NCBI GenBank assembly: GCA_029689965.1
Contig: CP121450.1
Span: 310,001 to 374,000, forward strand
DNA from: Curtobacterium flaccumfaciens
Lineage (GTDB): Bacteria; Actinomycetota; Actinomycetes; Actinomycetales; Microbacteriaceae
Length of the DNA stretch: 64,000 nt
Direction: 5' to 3'
The translations under genes and the position numbers were made by a program. This document shows, piece after piece, positions 40,803 to 50,835 of this stretch (the first letter of the stretch is position 1; every line of letters starts with the position of its first letter). Under the pieces are notes generated by a model. That model ran no database searches. It was given only the letters and a program-made list of their open reading frames with translations, and was not told the origin of the DNA.

Positions 40803-41782
40803 TCGACTCGACCGGCTCGCGCCACCCCAGGGTGGCCTCCACCATCCGCATCGCGTCGACGCTCTCGGCGACGTCGTGCATCCGGACGATCCGCGCGCCG
40901 AGCACCGCGCTGATCGTGGCGGCCGCGAGCGACCCCGCCAGCCGCTCGCCCCGGGCACGACCGAGCGACTCCCCACGAAGTCCTTGTTCGACACCGCCGC
41001 CAGCACCGGGTACCCGAGCGCGACCACGTCGGGGAGCCGCCGGGTCAGCTCGAGCGTGTGCACGGTGCTCTTGTTGAGGTCGTGCCCGGGTCGACGACGA
41101 TCCGGGCGTCGGGCACGCCGGCGGCGAGCGCCCGGTCGATCCGCTCCCGCAGGAAGTCGACCACCTCGGCCGTCACGTCGGCGTACTGCGGAGGTGCCGG
41201 CAGCGGCCGACGGGGCTCGGCCAGCGAGTGCGTGATCACGATCGTCGCGTCGGAGTCCGCCACGACGCTCGCCATCCGCGGATCGGACAAGCCGGTCGTG
41301 TCGTTCACGACGCTCGCCCCGGCGGCGATCGCCGCCGCCGCGACCTCGGGCCGGAAGGTGTCGACGCTGATCGTCACGTCGGACTCCTGCGCGAGCTGCT
41401 GGACGACGGGGACCACGCGGTCGAGTTCCTCGGCGGCGGGCAGCTCCGGGCCGGGTGCGAACTTCACCCCGCCGATGTCGACCCAGTCGGCGCCCCGGTC
41501 GGCCGCGCGGACGGCGGCCTCGACGGCGCGGTCGAGCTCGAACGTGGCCCCGCGGTCGTGGAAGGAGTCGGGGGTGCGGTTCACGATCGCCATGACGGCG
41601 ACGCGGCGGTCGAAGTCGAAGGTGCGACGTCCGATGGTCCGGACGGGGTCGCGCAGGTCGGGGACGACCCAGCCGGGGGCGCCGATCGCCCGGTTCCGCG
41701 CCGCCGGTTCCGGGTCGACCTGCTCAGGGCGGTCCGGTCGGGCCGGCGGACGGAGGCGCGTGGAGCGGCCGTCGCTCGTCAT
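40799..41782 (-). CDS. folP: Dihydropteroate synthase
   Basis: Joins 4-aminobenzoate to the pterin pyrophosphate in folate synthesis; sulfonamide target. About 328 residues. VAVMAIVNRTPDSFHDRG is the N-terminal signature, WVDIGGVKFAPG the second, ISVDTFRPEVAAAAIAAGASVVNDTTG the third, and IVVDPGHDLNKST, ARIVRMHDVAES close the barrel. Frame shifts near 41088 and 40970. ATG overlaps the folE stop (ATGA). Confidence 0.93.
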
Positions 41783-42414
41783 GCGTCCGTCCCGCGGTCG
41801 GGTGCCGCCGCCGGAGACGATCCGGCCTCGGCCGGGGCCGATCCGGTCGTGCCCCGGCGCCGATGAGGGCGATCGCCTCGGTCCGGCCAGCCGGCTCCGC
41901 CAGGATCCCCGTCGCCGCCACGGTCACCGTCGTGGACGCCGTCTGGCGTTCCCCGCGGGTGGTCACGCACTGGTGCTGCGCGTCGAGCACCACGAGGACC
42001 CGGCGGCACCGAGCCCCTCCGCGATGGTCGCCGCGACCTGCTCGCCGAGACGCTCCTGCAGCTGCGGGCGCGAGGCAACGGCGTCGAGCACCCGCGACAG
42101 CGTGCCGAGGCCGATCAGCCGGTCGCCGGGGCGTACGCCAGGTGCGCGACACCGAGGAACGGCAGCAGGTGGTGCTCGCACACCGAACGGAACCGGACGT
42201 CGCGCACGACGACGAGCTGTCCGCGTTCGCGTTCCTCCGCGTGCACGGTGCCCGCGCGGGCGACCGCCACGGCGTCCGTGCCGATCCCGGCGAAGAACTC
42301 GGCGTACGCGTCCGCGACCCGGGCGGGTGTGCGCTCCAGCTCCGGCCGGTCCGGGTCCTCGCCGATGCCCAGCAGGAGCTCGCGCACGGCGGCCTCGACG
42401 CGGGCGCGGTCCAT
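41779..42414 (-). CDS. folE: GTP cyclohydrolase I
   Basis: First enzyme of pterin/folate synthesis, GTP to dihydroneopterin triphosphate. About 212 residues. RTPARVADAYAEFFAGIGTD, zinc site SVCEHHLLPFLGVAHLAYAP with Cys and His, SRPQLQERLGEQVAATIAE, and VVLDAQHQCVTTRG with the second zinc Cys. Three missing bases (near 42120, 42005 and 41852). I use the ATG at 42414; a GTG at 42426 behind GGATGG is an equally possible start. The order folE-folP-reductase is tightly overlapped; folB and folK are not in the window. Confidence 0.93.
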
Positions 42415-42569
42415 GCGTGACGTCACGTGCCCATCCAACACCAGCCACGGCAGGAGAACGCGACCGTCGTCGGGCGTGACGTACCCCGAAGGGCCGAGCC
42501 GCGCCTCCCGGCCATCCCTGCGGAAATGCTGTGACATGCCCGAAACTCAGCGTCCTTTACGCTTGATCG

Positions 42570-44040
42570 GTGAGCGCCCCGCAGACCGACACCACGCCCC
42601 GGAACCGCTTCGCGACCGGCCTCGACCGCTTCTTCTCGATCACGCACCGCGGGTCGACGATCCCCGCGAGATCCGCGGCGGTCTCGTCTCCTTCGTGACC
42701 ATGGCGTACATCGTCATCCTCAACCCGCTCATCCTCGGCGGCTTCAGCCACGACCAGGCCCCGCAGGACGTCCTCGGCGGCTGGCTCCAGAACGCGCAGG
42801 TCGCCGCGGCGACCGGTCTCGTGGCCGGGCTCATGACGATCGCGATGGGCCTCATCGCGAACCTGCCGTTCGGCATCGCCGCGGGACTCGGGATCAACTC
42901 GTTCCTCGCCGTCAGCGTCGTCCACCAGGTCACCTGGGCCGAGGCCATGGGGCTCGTCGTCATCAACGGCGTCGTGATCGTGATCCTGGCACTCACCGGC
43001 ATCCGGACCATGATCTTCACCGCGGTCCCACCGCAGCTCAAGGCCGCGATCACCGTCGGCATCGGCCTGTTCATCGCGTTCATCGGGCTCGTCGACTCCG
43101 GCTTCGTCCGCACCACCAAGAACGCCTCGCCGCCGCTGCAGCTCGGTGAGGACGGCTCCGTGTCCGCGCTCCCGACCATCGTGTTCCTGATCGGACTGGT
43201 CGTCATCGGCACGCTCATGGCCCGGAAGGTGCGCGGTGCGCTCCTGATCGGCATCGTCGCGACGACGATCATCGCGATCATCCTGCAGGCGATCTTCACG
43301 GTGCCGACCTCGGTCGACTCCCCACCGGCTGGAACCTCAACGCCCCCGGGCTGCCGAGTGCCCTGTTCGCTGTCCCCGACCTGTCGCTCGTCGGGCACGC
43401 GGACGTCTTCGGCGCGTTCACCCGCATCGGCCCGATCGCGGCGTCGATGCTCGTCTTCACCCTCGTCTTCACGAACTTCTTCGACGCGATGGGCACGATG
43501 ACCGGCCTCGCGAAGGCCGCCGGGGTCGCGAACGCCGACGGCACGTTCCCGCGGCTCAAGTCGGCGCTCGTCGTCGAGGGCGCCGGCGCGATCGCCGGTG
43601 GTGGCGCCTCAGTGTCGTCGAACACGGTGTTCATCGACTCCGCCGCCGGCATCGGCGAGGGCGCCCGGACCGGCATGGCCTCCGTCGTCACCGGCCTGCT
43701 GTTCCTGGCGTCGATGTTCCTCACCCCGCTGACCCAGGTCGTCCCGCTCGAGGTCGCCGCGGCCGGACTCGTCGTCGTCGGTGCGCTCATGGTGGCGCAG
43801 GTGAAGGACATCGACTGGACCGACTTCGGCGCAGCGCTGCCGGCGTTCCTGACGATCGTGATCATGCCGCTGACCTACTCGATCGCGAACGGCATCGGCG
43901 CCGGGTTCATCAGCTGGGTGCTCATCAAGCTGCTGTCCGGCCGGGGCCGTCAGGTGTCGTGGCTGCTCTACGTCGTGGCCGCTGGCTTCCTGCTGTACTT
44001 CGCGCGGGGGCCGTTGGAGGCACTGCTCGGCGTCGGCTGA
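42570..44040 (+). CDS. Adenine/guanine/hypoxanthine permease (NCS2, AzgA-type)
   Basis: About 491 residues, 12 or more helices. VRDEIRGGLVSFVTMAYIVILNP is the AzgA opening; FGIAAGLGINSFLAV, the motif VFTNFFDAMGTMTGLAKAAG and GGGASVSSNTVFIDSAAGIGEGARTG are signatures of purine permeases of this subfamily. Bases missing near 42656 and 43322. GTG start; divergent from folE by 155 bases. Imports purine bases with protons. Confidence 0.92.
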
Positions 44041-44133
44041 CGCCGGGGCGGCGTCGCGTCCGGAGCGGGTCGGGCGGGCTGCGGTGTTTCGGCGCGGCGC
44101 GGCGCCGCCGCCGGCGCGAGACACCGCATGTGC

Positions 44134-44165
44134 AACGAGACACCGCCGGATCCGGCGGTGTCTCG
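44134..44165. repeat. GAGACRCCG palindrome family, copy 3 (perfect 32-bp palindrome)
   Basis: From ACGAGACACCGCC to GGCGGTGTCTCGT, centred on GGATCC, every base pairs: a 32-base perfect palindrome. Further related pieces flank it (GAGACACCGC at 44117, GGCGGCGTCTCG near 44196). Lies between the convergent purine permease and the gene at 44235. Confidence 0.9.
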
Positions 44166-44234
44166 TCGTCTGGGCGGCGCCTCGGGATGCGGGCGGCGTC
44201 TCGTGGGGCGTCGTTCCGGCCTGGAGGCGCGGCG

Positions 44235-44699
44235 TCAGTCCGGCAGGTCGGCCGGCGTCGCCTCGTGGTGGCGTCGACCGTGGGTGCGCCGGTCCTCCTT
44301 CATCGCCGCCTCGAACAGGTGCCGCCGACCCTGCACGAGTTCGTCGCGCGCGGTCCGCTCGAGCTCCTTCGCGAGGGCGTAGTACCCGTCGTCGTAGTCC
44401 TCGACGATCTGGAACGTCCACCGGCCCGCGATGACGTTGCGGCCGACGAGCTCGGTGTCGATCCGGTCGGCGAGGTCCGCGTGGCCCGCCTTCCGGAGCT
44501 GCTCGACGGCCTCGCCGAGGTCCAGGTCGGCGGTGCCCGTGAGCCGGTGGAAGCCGTAGAGCAGTCCCCGCGCGTGCTCGATGACCTCGACCGCGGCCGA
44601 CAGCGTCCCGAGCGCCTCGACCGTGGCGTCGGTCACTCCCTCGGGCACCCGGTGTCGGTCGTCGGGCCCTTGCGCGTCGGTTGCTGCGTCGTCGGTCAT
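44235..44699 (-). CDS. Hypothetical helical protein
   Basis: 154 residues, intact, no family recognised. It is mostly helical and charged: VTDATVEALGTLSAAVEVIEHARGLLYGFHRLTG, then QLRKAGHADLADRIDTELVG and YALAKELERTARDEL. No membrane segment or signal peptide. Single gene between a palindrome array and the divergent DUF1697 gene. The codon bias fits its neighbours, so it is a real gene. Confidence 0.7.
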   Translation of the reverse strand: MTDDAATDAQGPDDRHRVPEGVTDATVEALGTLSAAVEVIEHARGLLYGFHRLTGTADLDLGEAVEQLRKAGHADLADRIDTELVGRNVIAGRWTFQIVEDYDDGYYALAKELERTARDELVQGRRHLFEAAMKEDRRTHGRRHHEATPADLPD

Positions 44700-44809
44700 G
44701 CTCCCCCGTCTACCGGAGCGGGCCTCCGACCGCTCCGAGCCGACCGTGTCACGCGAGGTCCGTCGCGCGACACGCGCCTCGGGTCGCGGCGGCGCGGTAC
44801 GGTTCCGGC

Positions 44810-45324
44810 ATGGCCAGGTGGGTCGCGCTGCTGCGCGGGGTGAACGTCAACGGGATCACGATCACGAGCGCCGACCTCGCGGCGCTGTTCCGGGAGCGCG
44901 GGTGCGAGGACGTCCGGACCGTGCTCGCCTCCGGCAACGTGGTGTTCTCGGCCATCGGCACCGCGGCGGCGCTGAAGGCGGACATCGAGCAGGCGCTCCG
45001 GGACCGCTTCGGGTACGACGCCTGGATCGTCCTCGTCCCCACGACGAGCTGGCGACGATCCTCGACGGCTTCCCCTTCCCGTCCGCCGAGGATCGGCACG
45101 ACTACGTCGTGTTCGGTTCCGACGAGGGCGCGCTCGACGAGCTGCTCGCGGACCTCCGCCTCGACGACTCGGTCGAGCGTGTCGCCCGAGGGTCGAGTGT
45201 CGTCTACTGGTCGTGCCCGAAGGGGGCGAGCACGGACACGGTCTTCGCGAAGCGGGCCGGGGCCGCACGCTTCAAGCGCACCACGACGACACGCAACGCG
45301 AACACGCTCCGGAAGCTCCTGTGA
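44810..45324 (+). CDS. DUF1697 family protein
   Basis: About 171 residues. The family hallmark MARWVALLRGVNVNG is followed by VRTVLASGNVVFS and, after a missing base near 45043, SVVYWSCPKGASTDTVFAK and closing TTTTRNANTLRKLL. No biochemical function is known for DUF1697. Convergent with the GH65 gene. Confidence 0.92.
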
Positions 45325-45384
45325 CCAGTGGCGGTCTCCACCACGTGCCGAGGGAGGCCGTGCCTCGGGGCCGCCTCACCCGCG

Positions 45385-47892
45385 TCAGGCCGTCGTGTCG
45401 TCCGGCTCCAGGTCCCGATCGAGGGAGATCGTCGGGATCGACGCGGTGATCACCGACCCGTCGGCACGCAGCGTGCCCTGGATGTCGCTCGTGGTCGGGG
45501 TGCGCCCCGCCATCCGCGGCCCCTGGTGCGGCAACGGCACGACGGTGGGCTCACCGGCGGTGACGTCCCACTGCTGGTTGTGCACCCAGGCGGTGAAGCC
45601 GTCCCCGTCTCGACGGTGAACGTCATGGTGTCCTGCTCGAGGTCCACCCGGATCCGTGAGCCCCGCACCGTGAGGCGGTAGGTGATCCGTTCCCACTCCT
45701 TCGGCAGCCTCGGGTTGAAGGTCATCCGGCCGCCGTGGTCGCGCATGCCCCCGAACCCGTTCACGACGGCGCCCAGATCCCGCCCGTCGAGGCGATGTGC
45801 ACGCCGTCCGAGGTGTTGCCGTGCAGGTCGGCCAGGTCGACGTAGAGCGCCGTCTGGAAGTACTGCAGCGCGAGGTCGTGGTACCCGACCTCCGCGGCCA
45901 TGATCGACTGCACGACCGCCGACAGGGTGGAGTCCCCCGTGGTGAGCGCGTCGTAGTAGTCGAAGTCGCGCCGCTTCTCGGCGGGGGTGAACTCGTGCCC
46001 CTGGAGGAACAGCGCGAGCACGACGTCGGCCTGCTTGAGCACCTGGAACCGGTAGATCACCAGCGGGTGGTAGTGCAACAGCAACGGCCGCTTGCTCTCC
46101 GGCGTGTTCTCGAGGTCCCACAGTTCCTTGTCGAGGAACTGGGCGTCCTGCGGGTGGATGCCGCGGTGCGGATCGAACGGGATCTCCATCGACTCGGCCG
46201 CGTGCTCCCAGCCGGTGACCTCCTCTGCCCGCAGCCCGGTCCGCCGCACCATGCGGTCGTACTCCTCCGGGTCGTCCACCGCGAGCTCGCGGCAGGCGTT
46301 CACCGCGAACCACAGGTTCGCGCGGGCCATCACGTTCGTGTAGAGGTTGTCGTCGACGACGGTCGTGTACTCGTCCGGGCCGGTGACGCCGTCGATGTGG
46401 AACTTCTTGTCGCCGTTCGACCGCCAGAACCCGAGGTCCTCCCACAGGCGGGCGGTCTCGACGAGGATGTCGATCGCTCCGCGCTTGAGGAACTCGCGGT
46501 CGTCGGAGGCACGCACGTACTGCATGAGCGCATGGGCGATGTCGGCGTCGATGTGGTACTGCGCCGTGCCCGCCGCGTAGTACGCGCTCGATTCCTCGCC
46601 GTTGATCGTGCGCCACGGGAAGAGCGCACCGCGCTGGTTCAGCTCGCGGGCACGCGCACGGGCCGCGTCGAGCATGTTGTACCGGAACCGCAGGGCGTTC
46701 CGGCGACGATCGGAGCCGTGTACGACAGGAACGGCAGGACGTAGATCTCCATGTCCCAGAAGTAGTGGCCGCCGTAGCCGGATCCGGTGACGCCCTTCGC
46801 GGCGATGCCGTGCCCGTCGGTGCGGGCGGTCGCCTGCGCGAGCATGAAGAGGTTCCAGCGGACCGCCTGCTGCAGGGCGGGCTGCCCCGCGATCTCGACG
46901 TCGCTCCGTGCCCAGTAGTCGTCCATCCACTCCGCCTGACGGGCGAAGGCCGCGTCCACCGACTCGGCACGGGAGCGGTCGAGCGTGCGGTCGCACCGAT
47001 CGGCGAGCTCACGCGCGGGCACCCCACGGGACGTGTGGTAGACGATGTGCTTCGTCAGGCGGATCGGCACCCCGGCCCGGGCCTGGACCCGGTAGACGTG
47101 CTTCGCGAGGTCGTCCTCGATGGACGAGGACTCGTCCCAGCTGTTCTCGGTCTCCAAGTGGTGCTCGACGCCGACGCAGATCGTCATCCCGGAGCTCGCC
47201 GCCTGGTACCCGAGCAGCGACCGGCCGCCCGTGCTGCGCTTGATCGTCGGCTCGAGCACGCGCTCGGTGAACGCCTCGGCCTTGCGCGGGTCGAACGCGA
47301 CCGCAGCGGCCCGCATCCCCGCGTGGTACTCGTCCTGCACGTCCTGCCGGTTGAGGACCTGGCTGGACAGCAGGATCGAGGCGTCCGCGTCGAGCACGGT
47401 CACCTCGTAGTCGATGAGCGCGAGGTGCCGGTCCGTGAAGGACACGAGGCGCCGCGACCGGATGAGCACCCGCTTGCCCGACGGGGTCGACCACTCCGTC
47501 TCGCGGAACAGGTAGCCACCGCGGAAGTCGAGACGGCGGGCGTGGCGGAGGATGTCCGCCTCGGCGAGGACGAGCGGCTCGTCGTCGACGTACAGCCGGA
47601 TCACCTTCGCGTCGGGCGCGTTGATGATCGTCTGCCCGGTCTTCGCGAAGCCGAACGCGTCCTCGGCGTGGCGGATCGGCCAGGTCTCGTGGAAGCCGTT
47701 GATGTACGTGCCGTACTGCACGCCCCCGCGGCCCTCGTCGAGGTTGCCGCGCAGGCCGAGGTAGCCGTTGCCGACGGCGAAGTTGGTCTCGGCGACGCCC
47801 TGCTCGTCGGGTGCGTACTCGGTCTCGACGAGCGCCCACTCATCGATCGGGTAGCGGACGCGGTCGAGCGGGTCCGAGGTGATGGGGTTCAT
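45385..47892 (-). CDS. GH65 disaccharide phosphorylase (maltose/trehalose/kojibiose type)
   Basis: About 836 residues. The N-terminal beta-sandwich starts WALVETEYAPDEQGVAETNFAVGNGYLGLRGN. The (alpha/alpha)6 barrel has WNLFMLAQATARTDGHGIAAKG and GYGGHYFWDMEIYVLPFL, then the catalytic acid Glu in HIDGVTGPDEYTTVVDDNLYTN. HYHPLVIYRFQVLKQADV closes the phosphate-binding side. Three missing bases (near 46712, 45772 and 45606). ATG overlaps the stop of a beta-phosphoglucomutase gene, so the product is very likely beta-glucose 1-phosphate. The disaccharide itself cannot be read from the sequence. Confidence 0.92.
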
Positions 47893-48734
47893 GGTGCTCC
47901 GTGGGAAGGGAGGGGGTTCGGGTGGGACGAGCGGGCCTGGAGGCACGGTGCGCCTGGGCCGCTCGGCCTACGTCGTGCTCGGGCGGGTTCCGGCAGTTCG
48001 TGGACGAGCTCGTCGAGGTCGCGCACCACGACGTCGGCGCCGTGCGCCCGCAGCGCGTCGGCGCCGGCACCGCGGTCGACCCCGATGACGAGTCCGAACG
48101 CGCCGTTCCGACCGGCTTCGACGCCGCTCGTCGCGTCCTCGACCACGACGCACTCGGCAGCGGTCAGACCGAACCGGCTCGCCGCGTCGAGGTAGGTGTC
48201 CGGCGCGGGCTTGCCGGCGAGAGCGTCCTGCCGGGCGACCAGGCCGTCGACGATCACCGGGAAGCGCTCGAGGATGCCGGCGGTGCGCAGGACCTGCGTG
48301 GCGTTCGCGGAGCTGGAGACCACCGCGACGGACAGTCCGGCATCGATGGCGGCGATCAGGAAGCGGAGCGACCCCGGGTACGGCTCGACGCCGTGCTCCG
48401 CCAGCTCAGCGGTGAACTCGGCGTTCTTCCGGTTGCCGAGCCCACACACCGTTTCGGCGTCGGGAGCGTCGTCGGGGGAGCCCTGCGGCAGGTCGATGCC
48501 ACGTGACTCGAGCAGCGACCGCACCCCGTCGTAGCGGGGCTTGCCGTCGATGTACGCGAAGTAGTCCTGCTCCGTGTACGGGGCGACGCCGTGCGCCGCG
48601 AGGTAGGGCGTGAAGAGCCGGCTCCACGCGCGCATGTGGACGTCTGCGGTCGGGGTGAGGACACCGTCGAGGTCGAACAGGAGCGCCCGCTGGTCAGCGA
48701 GTCGCGCGGGGGCGCGTCGGTCCGGCGTCGTCAT
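47889..48734 (-). CDS. Beta-phosphoglucomutase-family HAD protein
   Basis: 281 residues. HAD nucleophile motif ALLFDLDGVLTPTADVHMRAW; cap; VAVVSSSANATQVLRTAG motif II; AGKPAPDTYLDAASRFG and VVEDATSGVEAGRNG motifs III/IV. Converts beta-glucose 1-phosphate from the GH65 enzyme to glucose 6-phosphate. The last 30 residues (after LDELVHELPE) are Arg/Pro-rich and coincide with a GGCCTGGAGGCACGG repeat, so the frame may be off there, although the stop overlaps the GH65 start (ATGA). Confidence 0.88.
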   Translation of the reverse strand: MTTPDRRAPARLADQRALLFDLDGVLTPTADVHMRAWSRLFTPYLAAHGVAPYTEQDYFAYIDGKPRYDGVRSLLESRGIDLPQGSPDDAPDAETVCGLGNRKNAEFTAELAEHGVEPYPGSLRFLIAAIDAGLSVAVVSSSANATQVLRTAGILERFPVIVDGLVARQDALAGKPAPDTYLDAASRFGLTAAECVVVEDATSGVEAGRNGAFGLVIGVDRGAGADALRAHGADVVVRDLDELVHELPEPARARRRPSGPGAPCLQARSSHPNPLPSHGAP

Positions 48735-48777
48735 GTGCAGCCTTCCAGGGACGGGTCGTCGACGTTGCTTCCGGACG

Positions 48778-48807
48778 AGTCTAGGACCGCTCCAGCCCCA
48801 GTGTTCA
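48778..48807 (-). promoter_or_regulatory. Likely promoter of the phosphorylase operon with repeated AGTGTTCA
   Basis: Minus strand TGAACA (48802-48807), 18-base spacer, TAGACT (48778-48783), each 4 of 6 to consensus. AGTGTTCA occurs at 48800-48807, over the -35 box, and again at 48829-48836, a candidate regulator site. CCCCAG...CTGGGG flanks the region. Confidence 0.4.
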
Positions 48808-48868
48808 GGCGCGCCGTCCCCTGGGGAAAGTGTTCACACCGCCGTTCGATGTGGAGGGATCACCGTCC

Positions 48869-48939
48869 GTCCCGGAGCAGGCCGCCGCACCGCGGCTCCG
48901 GTCACAGGACGACTGTCGCGCTGGTCCCGGAGCAGGCCG
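48869..48939. repeat. Pair of 16-bp direct repeats
   Basis: GTCCCGGAGCAGGCCG at 48869-48884 and 48924-48939, 55 bases apart, in the space between the phosphorylase operon promoter and the end of the next hydrolase gene. Confidence 0.8.
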
Positions 48940-48948
48940 TGCGCGAGG

Positions 48949-49671
48949 TCAGCGCAGCGTTGCGATCCACTCCTGGACCGCCGCGCTGATCTGCCGCCGT
49001 GCGTCGACGCGCGAGAGCGTCGCCGTGGCGTCGCCCGACTGTGCCCCGTACGCACCGAAGTCGGCGTGGTTCGATCCCTGGATCTCGGTCATCGTCGCGC
49101 TCGACGGCAGGAGGTGCCGGGCAGCGTCCACCTTCGCCGGGGTGGACAGGCCGTCACGGGAACCGGACACGCTGAGCACGCTGATGTCCGACCGGCTGAG
49201 GTCGTTCGCGCAGTAGCTGCCGAGCAGGAGCAGGCCGTCCGCGTCGGGAGCGAGCTGGCAGGCACGTACGCCGCCGAGCGAGTGCCCGCCGACGGCCCAC
49301 CGAGTGACCGACGGGGCGTGCGCCTCGAACGTCGAGAGCGGGCGGGTGTCGAAGAACGCGAGGTGCAGGGTCGGCTTCGTGATCACCACCGTCGTGCCGG
49401 ACGCCACCACCTGCCGGAACGTCGCCAGGTACGCGTACGGGTCAACCTTCGCCCCGGGGATGAACACGATCCCGACACGGTCCGCGGTCCCCGTGGGCGT
49501 CATCACGACCGAGTCGCCCGCGTCGCGGACGGACACGCGGTCATCGCGCCAGACCTGCAGCGCGGCGCTGCGGGTGCCCTGCATGACGATGTTCGCCCAG
49601 ACGAGGAACACCACCGCGATCAGGACGATCACGGCGACGACCCACGCGGTCCATCGGAGTGCTCGGTTCAC
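48949..49671 (-). CDS. Membrane-anchored alpha/beta hydrolase
   Basis: 240 residues, intact. N-terminal anchor WVVAVIVLIAVVFLVWANIV. Hydrolase core: VGIVFIPGAKVDPYAYLATF, nucleophile elbow RWAVGGHSLGGVRACQL with catalytic Ser in GHSLG, and EIQGSNHADFGAYG supplying His. This is the Abhydrolase_5 pattern, an extracytoplasmic esterase or peptidase of unknown substrate. The GTG start overlaps the stop of the GNAT-methyltransferase gene (GTGA). Confidence 0.88.
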   Translation of the reverse strand: MNRALRWTAWVVAVIVLIAVVFLVWANIVMQGTRSAALQVWRDDRVSVRDAGDSVVMTPTGTADRVGIVFIPGAKVDPYAYLATFRQVVASGTTVVITKPTLHLAFFDTRPLSTFEAHAPSVTRWAVGGHSLGGVRACQLAPDADGLLLLGSYCANDLSRSDISVLSVSGSRDGLSTPAKVDAARHLLPSSATMTEIQGSNHADFGAYGAQSGDATATLSRVDARRQISAAVQEWIATLR

Positions 49672-50751
49672 GGTCGTCCTGCTTCCTCCGACCGACGGGC
49701 CGTGACGGTCAGCCAGCGCTCGTCGGCGCCGGGGCGGGTGGACTCGCGGACGACGACGTCGCGCCAGCCCGCGCTCGCGACGACCTCGGCGAGGGCGTCC
49801 TCGGTCCAGTAGGTGAAGTGCCTGACACGATCGAGTTTCCTCGTGCTCCACGCGTCGCCGTCGCCGTGCTTGAACGTCGCGGCCAGGACCCCGCCGGGCC
49901 GGACGGCGGCGCGGGCGCGCTCGAGCACACCGGGCAGGACGTCCCGCGCGACGTGCAGCAGGACGGCGTTGGCGAACACGGCATCGTAGGGACCGCCGAG
50001 GTCGTCCGCGCGGACGTCGAGCTCGCGCGCTTCGTGCCCGTCGGCTCGGAGCAGGTCGACGAACGAGCCTGCTCCGTCGGTCCGGTCCACGACGAGTCCG
50101 GCGTCCTCGAGCGCGAGGGCGTCCCGGCCGGGGCCGGACCCGAGCTCGAGGACGTGTGACCCCGGCGGGACCAGGGCGACCAGGTCGTCCACGAGGCCCG
50201 AGCGGTGGTCGTCGGTGCGGTCGGCGTACTGCTCGGCGCCGTGCTCGTAGGCGGCGAGGGTGCGTTCGGCGGTGAGGTCGCGGCGCATGACGATCTCGTG
50301 CCGGCCGTCGGGCAGCGGGTCCCCGAGGTCGGCGGCGATGACGAACCCGTTCCGCTCGTAGGTCCGACGGGCGACGGCGTTGTCCGGCATGACGGACAGC
50401 TCGAGCGTGTGCGCTCCGGTCCCGGCCGCCCACGTGACGACCGCACGGATGAGGGCGGTCGCGACGCCGCGACCGCGGGCGGTGGGGTCGACCCACATCG
50501 AGATCAGTTCAGCGGCCTCCGCCCCGTCTCCGGGGACGCCGCTCGCCATGCCGACCGGTGCCGATCCCTCGAACGCCACGAGGTCGAGCGCTCCCGGATC
50601 GAGAGCCGGGTGCGCCACCGGTGCTCCGGCGCGTCCGCCCAGTCGTCGAGCGTGGACCGAACGCTCCCGGGGCCTCGCCGAGCGCCGCCAGCCGGACCGG
50701 TCGCCAGGTCCGCCAGTCGTCCGCCGTCACCCGGCGCAGCTCGATCGTCAC
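49668..50751 (-). CDS. Two-domain protein: GNAT acetyltransferase fused to SAM methyltransferase
   Basis: About 361 residues. Residues 1-175 are a GNAT domain (IELRRVTADDWRTWRPVRLAAL, then ISMWVDPTARGRGVATALIRAVV and MPDNAVARRTYERNGF). From about 185 a class I methyltransferase follows: HVLELGSGPGRDALALEDAG with the SAM glycine motif, and AVFANAVLLHVARDVLPGVL. The junction (EIVMRRDLTAERTLAAYEHG) is in one unbroken frame, so the fusion is real; two missing bases lie further upstream (near 50655 and 50600). The combination is uncommon. Both domains suggest modification of small molecules, possibly detoxification. Confidence 0.85.
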
Positions 50752-50835
50752 GCCCCGACGCTACCGCCGACAGGACGGGAACCCGATGGGCGCCGGACGC
50801 GTCCGACATGCCCACCCCGCCGCGGCCTGCGGCCT

